Below are positions 1 through 4,806 of a stretch of DNA of 7,805 nt, in pieces. How positions within the stretch are numbered: position 1 is the stretch's first letter; every line of letters begins with the position of its first letter. The position numbers were made by a program, and so were the translations under genes. Where the stretch lies: assembly GCA_030620255.1 (NCBI GenBank), contig JAUXFB010000048.1, forward strand, positions 1 to 7,805. Reading direction: 5' to 3'. Source of the stretch: Candidatus Aminicenantota bacterium (GTDB lineage Bacteria; Acidobacteriota; Aminicenantia; UBA2199). A model generated the notes under the pieces. That model was not told the DNA's origin and did not search any database. It saw only the letters and a program-made list of their open reading frames with translations.

Positions 1-35
1 ATCGTAAATAGAAAATTTCAAATTCAGGAGATTGT

Positions 36-133
36 CATTGCGAGGAGTGTAACGACCTGTCTGCGTGTAATGCACATGCAGGCGAAGCAATCTAAATCTA
101 CTCTTGTGAGATTGCTTTATTTCGTTCGCAATG
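36..133. repeat. Compound palindromic repeat element (MITE/REP-like)
   Basis: Outer arms CATTGCGA (36-43) and TCGCAATG (126-133) are perfect reverse complements. A second pair, AAGCAATCT (85-93) and AGATTGCTT (109-117), forms a 9-bp stem around a 15-nt loop. A third hairpin lies inside the left half: CTGCGTGT (61-68) pairs with ACATGCAG (74-81), with one G-T wobble and a 5-nt loop. The element is clearly richer in GC than its surroundings. Elements reading CATTGCGAG...GAAGCAATCT are familiar as dispersed, non-coding palindromic repeats in many bacterial genomes, including candidate-phylum ones. It probably marks an intergenic boundary upstream of the operon. Whether it is mobile, or acts as a terminator or RNA structure, cannot be told from one copy. 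The inverted structure is certain; the class name is inference. Confidence 0.75.
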
Positions 134-223
134 GAAAAATATAAATATTGGCAATTTTTTTATTTTATTAAGATTACCCCTTTTTGCTTCTTTTACAATA
201 TCTCCCACACACTAAAAAAAGGA
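134..223. other. AT-rich spacer, no recognised feature
   Basis: This stretch lies between the palindromic repeat and the operon promoter. It has a T7 tract at 155-161, about 20 nt past the repeat's right arm, too far to make the repeat a standard intrinsic terminator. No open frame with a start and ribosome binding site, no RNA gene and no tandem repeat was seen. Confidence 0.5.
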
Positions 224-252
224 TTGAAATTTTATTGTCTTTGTTATACAAT
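224..252 (+). promoter_or_regulatory. Probable sigma70-type promoter of the operon
   Basis: A -35 box TTGAAA (224-229) and a -10 box TACAAT (247-252) are separated by exactly 17 nt; the boxes match the consensus at five of six positions each, judged by eye. Transcription would start near 259 and run into mod, leaving a leader of about 310 nt that covers the two short frames at 306-556. No better promoter was found between here and the mod start, so this is the best candidate for driving all four large genes. AT-rich DNA yields chance matches, which limits confidence. Confidence 0.55.
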
Positions 253-265
253 AATCTTGTATTGT
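248..265. promoter_or_regulatory. Inverted repeat over the -10 box, possible operator
   Basis: ACAATA (248-253) and TATTGT (260-265) are perfect reverse complements 6 nt apart, giving an 18-bp dyad that covers most of the -10 box and the predicted transcription start. A repressor dimer bound here would block the promoter. The only possible DNA-binding regulator in the operon is the RhuM protein, with its helix-turn-helix-like segment, but linking the two is speculation. A dyad this short could be chance in such AT-rich sequence. Confidence 0.3.
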
Positions 266-305
266 TAAATGGTGTCTAATTTTAACAGGTAAGAAGGAGT
301 TAAAC

Positions 306-443
306 ATATTAAGGAAGGTTTCTAAAATAACAACTTTTGAAAAGACTGCAAATATTTTTAAAGATAATATTTTATATGTGCTAAATATTATGAGAAATTA
401 TACGAAATTCAAAGAATATTTTTCTAAAGAGGAAAAGGAATGA
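306..443 (+). pseudogene. Short frame behind a strong RBS but lacking a standard start
   Basis: AAGGAG (294-299) is the best Shine-Dalgarno sequence in the window, yet no ATG, GTG or TTG lies at a usable distance. The codon six nt downstream (306-308) is ATA, opening a 45-codon frame that ends in TGA at 441-443. In-frame GTG (378) and ATG (390) come too late to use that site and would give only 21 or 17 residues. The predicted peptide is rich in Lys, Phe and Asn and I recognise no family in it. It may be a gene whose ATG mutated to ATA, a remnant, or a rare AUA start. Its end overlaps the start of the next frame in an ATGA arrangement, which supports past or present coding. Confidence 0.3.
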
Positions 444-556
444 TAAATCTTCAAAGGGGAATAGATTTGATTTTCTCTTTATTTAAAGAAGCTGATAATA
501 TTACTATTTCTTCACTATTTTACGGAAATAAATTAAGTATTAAGAAAATTTTATAA
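440..556 (+). CDS. Possible 38-residue protein just upstream of mod
   Basis: An ATG at 440 overlaps the TGA of the preceding frame as ATGA, the classic layout for coupled translation. A ribosome binding site, AGAGG (428-432), sits 7 nt upstream. The frame runs 38 codons to TAA at 554-556, ending 11 nt before the mod ATG. The predicted product begins MINLQRGIDLIF and ends in a Lys-rich tail. It shows no signal peptide and no domain that I recognise. It could be a small regulatory peptide, a leader that feeds ribosomes to mod, or the tail of a decayed gene shared with 306-443. Short frames arise easily in AT-rich DNA, so this call rests on the RBS, the overlap and the tight spacing to mod. Confidence 0.35.
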   Translation: MINLQRGIDLIFSLFKEADNITISSLFYGNKLSIKKIL

Positions 557-557
557 T

Positions 558-562
558 AGGGG
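558..562 (+). promoter_or_regulatory. Ribosome binding site of mod
   Basis: AGGGG ends 5 nt before the ATG at 568 and supports that codon as the mod start. It is the only one of the four large genes with a clear, well-placed Shine-Dalgarno sequence, which fits mod being the entry point for ribosomes on this transcript. Confidence 0.6.
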
Positions 563-567
563 ATACA

Positions 568-2673
568 ATGGATAATAAAAAATTAAAACAATCAATCTTC
601 GAAATCCTAAAACAAGATGACAGGCTTTGGAATGAAGATAAAACTGAATTAAATCAAACACTTCTTTTGGATTTAATAGAAAAAATTGATGAAAAAGTCA
701 TTAATTTACTTTTACAGAATAATGAAACAAAGGATAAATATTTTGTCAAAATCAAAGATGTTTTTGTTTTTAAGACAAACGACTTTAAGTTTTTTATAGA
801 AGAAAACAAGATTGATAATTCTTATACTGCTTATAAAAATCGTATTGGATTAACTGATGGAAAACGATTTCTGAAAGATACAAATGATGTTGTTTTAAAT
901 TTTCCTTTTAAGGATTGTGTTCTGGAAGGTGGGCAGAGCACAGAAGAAGGAATGGATACTTATTTTGCATATGAAAACGAAAAGACAAAAACGATAAATG
1001 GTGAAAAAGTAACAGAACATGCCGGATACAAAGAAAAACAAGCGAAAAGAAAAGAAATATTTTTTAATCAAGTTTTGGCAAAAGATGAAATTGACAGACT
1101 TTTTGATGATAAAGCATTTGTTAATTGGAAAAGATTTACAAAAGATGGAGAGCAGGAAGTCAAGGAAATCAAAAGAGATGCTGATGGAACAATAAAAGAA
1201 AATTTGATTATAAAAGGGAATAATTTACTGGCACTTCATAGTCTCAAAAAGCAATTTGCAGGGAAAGTTAAACTTATCTATATTGATCCGCCTTATAACA
1301 CAGGGAACGATGGGTTTAAGTACAACGATAATTTTAATCATTCTACATGGCTAACATTTATGAAAAACAGATTAGAAGTGGCAAAAGAGTTATTAAGAGA
1401 TGATGGAGTTATTTTTGTGCAATGTGATCATCATGAAATGGGATATTTAAATGTTTTGATTGATAATGTTTTTGGAATTGGAAATAAAATTCAACAGATC
1501 GCAGTTAAAGTTGCATCTGCGTCTGGGTTTAAGGCAGTTAATCCTGGACCTATAGATGTATTGGAAAATATTTTATTTTATGGAAAAAACAAAAAAACTA
1601 TAAAATTTCAAAAAAACTATGTGGTAACTGGTTATCATAAAAATTACAATAAATACTTGGATAATAGTCACAAAAAGATAGAAAATTGGAAGTTAATACC
1701 ACTAAAAGAAAAAGTAATACAACATAAGGGTTTTCAGAACGAAAAAGACTTAAAAGGAAAATTAGGAGAAAACTATAAATTTGCATTGCAACAAATGATA
1801 GAAACATTTGCTTTTGAAAATGCAAATAATGTTGTTAGTGTTCGAGATTTGCATAAACCCACGAAGCAAGTAAAAAAATTGCAAGAATTGTCGAAAAAAG
1901 AAAGAAATAGATTTTTTATATATGAAAAACAAGACGGAGAAAAAACATACATTATAAATGGTGGAGCTATTGCATTTTATTCTTCAAAAATTAGAAAAAT
2001 TGATGGTGAATTTAAAGTTACAGAATTATTAACAAATTTTTGGGATCATATTTCATGGGCTGGTATAGCTAAAGAGGGTGGAGTTTCATTGAAAAATGGA
2101 AAAAAACCTGAAAAACTTTTAAAACAGATTTTTGAATTAAATACTGAAAAAGGTGACATAGTTCTTGATTACCATCTCGGAAGTGGAACAACTTGTGCAG
2201 TAGCTCATAAAATGGGAAGACAATATATTGGAGTGGAGCAGTTAGATTATGGAGAAAATGATTCTGTTGTAAGATTGAAAAACATCATCAATGGAGACCA
2301 AACAGGCATTTCAAAATCTGCAAACTGGCAAGATGGAGGAAATTTCATCTACTGTGAACTTGCCAAATGGAACGAAAAAGCAAAAGGAGAGATTCTGTCT
2401 TGTGAGAGTTTAGACGACTTAGAAAAACTATTTGATACACTTTATGAAAAATATTTCTTAAACTATAATCTCAAAATCAAAGAATTTAAAGAAAAAGTTA
2501 TCAAAGAAGATAACTTTAAAGCTCTTTCTTTGGAAGAGCAAAAAAGAATGTTCCTCGCTATGCTTGATCTTAATCAAATGTATGTTCAAAAAACAGAAAT
2601 GGCTGATAAGAAGTTTGGAATTAGTGAAATAGATCAAAAATTGACTGAGGAATTTTATAATGGTGAGAAATAA
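568..2673 (+). CDS. mod: Type III restriction-modification DNA methyltransferase (Mod)
   Basis: This 701-residue protein is the methylation and recognition subunit of a Type III system. It transfers a methyl group from S-adenosylmethionine to adenine N6 in a short asymmetric site, and also forms the restriction complex with Res. Catalytic motif IV, DPPY, is at residues 240-243. The cofactor motif, D-Y-H-L-G-S-G-T-T, is at 534-542. Having DPPY before the cofactor motif marks a beta-class enzyme. The region between them, roughly 300-490, is the target recognition domain that sets specificity and is the part least like other Mods. The C-terminal part carries the usual Type III Mod segments, including a GGNFIYCEL stretch. 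The length is normal and the frame intact. The start is backed by an AGGGG site at 558-562. It heads the operon, so methylation can precede restriction. The target site cannot be read from the sequence. Confidence 0.96.
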   Translation: MDNKKLKQSIFEILKQDDRLWNEDKTELNQTLLLDLIEKIDEKVINLLLQNNETKDKYFVKIKDVFVFKTNDFKFFIEENKIDNSYTAYKNRIGLTDGKRFLKDTNDVVLNFPFKDCVLEGGQSTEEGMDTYFAYENEKTKTINGEKVTEHAGYKEKQAKRKEIFFNQVLAKDEIDRLFDDKAFVNWKRFTKDGEQEVKEIKRDADGTIKENLIIKGNNLLALHSLKKQFAGKVKLIYIDPPYNTGNDGFKYNDNFNHSTWLTFMKNRLEVAKELLRDDGVIFVQCDHHEMGYLNVLIDNVFGIGNKIQQIAVKVASASGFKAVNPGPIDVLENILFYGKNKKTIKFQKNYVVTGYHKNYNKYLDNSHKKIENWKLIPLKEKVIQHKGFQNEKDLKGKLGENYKFALQQMIETFAFENANNVVSVRDLHKPTKQVKKLQELSKKERNRFFIYEKQDGEKTYIINGGAIAFYSSKIRKIDGEFKVTELLTNFWDHISWAGIAKEGGVSLKNGKKPEKLLKQIFELNTEKGDIVLDYHLGSGTTCAVAHKMGRQYIGVEQLDYGENDSVVRLKNIINGDQTGISKSANWQDGGNFIYCELAKWNEKAKGEILSCESLDDLEKLFDTLYEKYFLNYNLKIKEFKEKVIKEDNFKALSLEEQKRMFLAMLDLNQMYVQKTEMADKKFGISEIDQKLTEEFYNGEK
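1590..1620 (+). repeat. 12-bp direct repeat with A7 tracts inside mod
   Basis: CAAAAAAACTAT occurs at 1590-1601 and again at 1609-1620, 19 bp apart, near the beginning of the mod target recognition region. Recombination between copies would delete 19 bp and shift the frame; slippage in either A7 tract would do the same. Either could switch mod off, but A7 tracts are common in this AT-rich sequence and nothing shows that switching happens. Confidence 0.5.
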
Positions 2674-2678
2674 TTATG
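2668..2678 (+). promoter_or_regulatory. Junction repeat 1 (mod stop / Shedu start)
   Basis: AAATAATTATG joins the last Lys codon and TAA of mod to the ATG of the Shedu gene with a 2-nt gap. The same 11 bases occur at the other two gene junctions. A GGTGAG sequence (2662-2667) about 8 nt before this ATG could serve as a weak ribosome binding site here only. Confidence 0.7.
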
Positions 2679-3767
2679 GTAGGTAAAAACTATTTTGATT
2701 TAACAATAGGAAACGATATATGTTGTCTTATAATACAGAAGAAAAATAATTTTGATTGTCAAATTATCGATGACAGAAATGGAGAAGTTTATGATGGCTT
2801 TAAAATAGCACAAAGTAGAAAGGGTAACATTTTTACAGTTTGTGATATTAATTTTCATAAATCAAATACAGATCAAAAATATAAAGCTAGACTTGTTTTT
2901 CGTAGAACTGATAATAATTTCAAGGGTAGAAATGTAAATAAAGGAAGTGATTGTGTAAGAATATCTTTTGAAAGAGGAGAGGATGGATATAGGGAATTTT
3001 GGAAAATGATTGTTTTTTTGTACAGATGGAGAGAAACAATAAATTTGGATGAATTTGATGATTATTTTACTATTACAGATAAAAGTTTAGCTTATGTTTT
3101 GCCAGAAATTGCTAATCTTAAAAACAAAAAAACTGTTTTAGGAAGTTTAAAAAATCTATCAAGAGATGATTTACAAAATATTGGCAATTGGGTAAATACA
3201 ACAAAATTTAAAAATATTATAGATGAATGGGAAAAGAATAAAAATAATGATCAAGAAAACTACTGGCAGAATTTATTTAAGGAAAATAATTACATACTTT
3301 CGCAAATTTTTGCTTGTCCACATTTAAAGATTGGCGAAAAGTTTTATTGTGGAGGAAAAAATGAGGATGATAAAGGAGGAGTCAAAGGTGATTTGCTTTA
3401 TAAGAGTTTAACAAATAATCTTGCTCTTATTGAAATAAAGACACCTAGAAGAGATATAATTATTGGGAAAAAATATAGAGGTGAAAAAGGTAAAGAAAAT
3501 ATTATCTATTCAATGAATGAAAATATTACTGGCGGAGTAAATCAAATTTTAAACCAAAAAAAAGTATATTTAAAAACTCATGGAGAAAAAAATGATAGAT
3601 TCTTCAATAATCCAAAATGTGTTTTAATTATTGGAATATTACCTACAGATGAAGATGAAAAAAAATCTTTTGAACTTTATAGAAATTCATTAAGAGATGT
3701 AGAAATAATAACTTATGATGAACTTTTCGAAAAGATAAAATTAATTTTAGAAATATTTGAAAAATAA
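2676..3767 (+). CDS. sduA: Shedu-family anti-phage nuclease (DUF4263 C-terminal domain)
   Basis: This 363-residue protein matches the Shedu (SduA) defence family, in which a variable N-terminal part is joined to a C-terminal PD-(D/E)xK-type nuclease. The nuclease domain begins near residue 190 with E194, W197-Q198 and the segment YILSQIF (206-212), followed by the CGGKNEDDKGG stretch. The active-site core is then D239 (in GDLLYK), E253-I-K255 within ALIEIKTP, and Q290/Q294-K295 within GGVNQILNQK. No key residue appears lost. The N-terminal half (about 1-175) includes ERGEDGYREFWKMIVFLYRW, typical of the sensor or regulatory part in this family. Known Shedu systems are usually single-gene; this one lies between mod and res with 2-nt gaps on both sides. 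No signal peptide or membrane segment was seen, so it should be cytoplasmic. The family call comes from recognising motifs, not from a search. Confidence 0.88.
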   Translation: MVGKNYFDLTIGNDICCLIIQKKNNFDCQIIDDRNGEVYDGFKIAQSRKGNIFTVCDINFHKSNTDQKYKARLVFRRTDNNFKGRNVNKGSDCVRISFERGEDGYREFWKMIVFLYRWRETINLDEFDDYFTITDKSLAYVLPEIANLKNKKTVLGSLKNLSRDDLQNIGNWVNTTKFKNIIDEWEKNKNNDQENYWQNLFKENNYILSQIFACPHLKIGEKFYCGGKNEDDKGGVKGDLLYKSLTNNLALIEIKTPRRDIIIGKKYRGEKGKENIIYSMNENITGGVNQILNQKKVYLKTHGEKNDRFFNNPKCVLIIGILPTDEDEKKSFELYRNSLRDVEIITYDELFEKIKLILEIFEK

Positions 3768-3772
3768 TTATG
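3762..3772 (+). promoter_or_regulatory. Junction repeat 2 (Shedu stop / rhuM start)
   Basis: AAATAATTATG again joins a Lys codon plus TAA to the next ATG with a 2-nt gap. The preceding 20 nt contain no Shine-Dalgarno-like sequence, so rhuM translation most likely depends on ribosomes finishing the Shedu gene. Confidence 0.7.
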
Positions 3773-4801
3773 AAAAATAAAAAACAAATTACCCCGCAAA
3801 ACAATACAAAAGATTTTCTCCTTTATACATCTCCAAACGGAGAAATAAAAGTAGAAGTATTTTTGCATAACGAAAATATATGGCTAACACAATATAAAAT
3901 GGCAGTGCTTTTTGATGTTAATGTACCTGCTATTTCAAAACATTTAAAAAATATTTATGATGAGAACGAGTTAAAAAGAAATGCAACTATTTCCATTTTG
4001 GAAATAGTTCAAAAAGAAGGAAACAGAAAAGTAAAGAGACAAGTAGAATTTTACAACCTCGATGCTATTATTGCCGTTGGATACAGAGTAAATAGCAAAA
4101 AAGCAACACAATTTAGGATATGGGCTACAAAAGTATTAAAAGAATATATCATAAAGGGTTTTGCCATGAATGATGAAAGACTTAAAAACGGAAGATATTT
4201 TGGCAAAGATTATTATGAAGAATTACTGGAAAGAGTTCGTTCGATTAGAACCAGTGAAAGAAGAATTTATCAAAAAATTACTGATATTTTTGCCGAATGT
4301 ACAATTGATTATGAGCAAAACTCAAAAGTAACTAAGAATTTTTATGCAATGGTGCAGAACAAATTTCATTATGCAATTACAGGAAAAACAGCCGCAGAAA
4401 TAATTTATGAACAAGCAGATAAAAATAACCCTTTTATGGGATTAAAAACATGGAAAAACGCTATCAAAGGGCGAATACTTAAATCTGATATAATAATTGC
4501 TAAAAATTACCTTGATGAAAATGATATTAAAAAATTGGAAAGAAGTATTTCGGGTTATTTTGACTATATAGAAAGATTAATCGAAAACCGTAAAACCTTT
4601 ACGATGGAGCAATTAGCAGAATCAGTAAATAAGTTTTTAGAATTTAGCGAATATAAAATTTTGGAAGGTAGAGGTAAAATTTCACATATACAAGCTGAAC
4701 AGAAAGCATTTGCACAATATGATGAATTTAATAAAACACAAAAAATAGAATCTGATTTTGATAGAGAAGTCAAGAAAATTTTGGAAAAAAAGAGTAAATA
4801 A
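3770..4801 (+). CDS. rhuM: RhuM-family protein
   Basis: This 343-residue protein is a full-length member of the 'virulence RhuM' family, named after a gene of Salmonella pathogenicity island 3 whose biochemical role is still unclear. The N-terminal part holds a helix-turn-helix-like segment, LTQYKMAVLFDVNVPAISKHLKNI (about 39-62, shown here in full only as a landmark by its ends LTQ and KNI), then the conserved FYNLDAIIAVGYRVNSKKA block (94-112) and RIWATKVLKEYIIKGF (116-131). The C-terminal part keeps family blocks around SERRIYQKITDIFAEC (162-177), HYAITGKTAAEII (200-212) and MGLKTWKN (223-230). RhuM genes commonly sit within or beside restriction-modification operons, as here. Possible jobs are DNA-binding regulator, toxin-like effector or accessory to restriction; the sequence does not decide. 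It is cytoplasmic by appearance, with 2-nt gaps to both neighbours. Confidence 0.9.
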   Translation: MKNKKQITPQNNTKDFLLYTSPNGEIKVEVFLHNENIWLTQYKMAVLFDVNVPAISKHLKNIYDENELKRNATISILEIVQKEGNRKVKRQVEFYNLDAIIAVGYRVNSKKATQFRIWATKVLKEYIIKGFAMNDERLKNGRYFGKDYYEELLERVRSIRTSERRIYQKITDIFAECTIDYEQNSKVTKNFYAMVQNKFHYAITGKTAAEIIYEQADKNNPFMGLKTWKNAIKGRILKSDIIIAKNYLDENDIKKLERSISGYFDYIERLIENRKTFTMEQLAESVNKFLEFSEYKILEGRGKISHIQAEQKAFAQYDEFNKTQKIESDFDREVKKILEKKSK

Positions 4802-4806
4802 TTATG
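4796..4806 (+). promoter_or_regulatory. Junction repeat 3 (rhuM stop / res start)
   Basis: The third copy of AAATAATTATG joins the rhuM Lys-TAA end to the res ATG with a 2-nt gap. Upstream there is only a weak AGAG (4791-4794), so res translation probably relies on coupling to rhuM. Confidence 0.7.

Noticed and set aside
1598..1825. Antisense open frame inside mod
   Set aside because: It lies wholly within the intact mod gene on the other strand, has no recognisable domain, and its Leu/Phe-rich product is what the reverse complement of AAA- and AAG-rich coding sequence gives.
534..2193. Loss of the classic Phe in the Mod cofactor motif (D-Y-H-L-G-S-G instead of D-F-F-x-G-S-G)
   Set aside because: The D-F/Y-H-L-G-S-G-T-T form is common among Type III Mods, so it is not evidence of inactivity.
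3556..3563. A8 tract in the Shedu gene as a phase-variation switch
   Set aside because: It falls beside the Q294-K295 motif and slippage would truncate the protein, but runs of 7-8 A or T occur throughout this AT-rich window and one sequence shows no length variation.
4564..4773. Antisense open frame inside rhuM
   Set aside because: It is contained in the rhuM coding sequence, has no ribosome binding site that stands out, and encodes no recognised motif.
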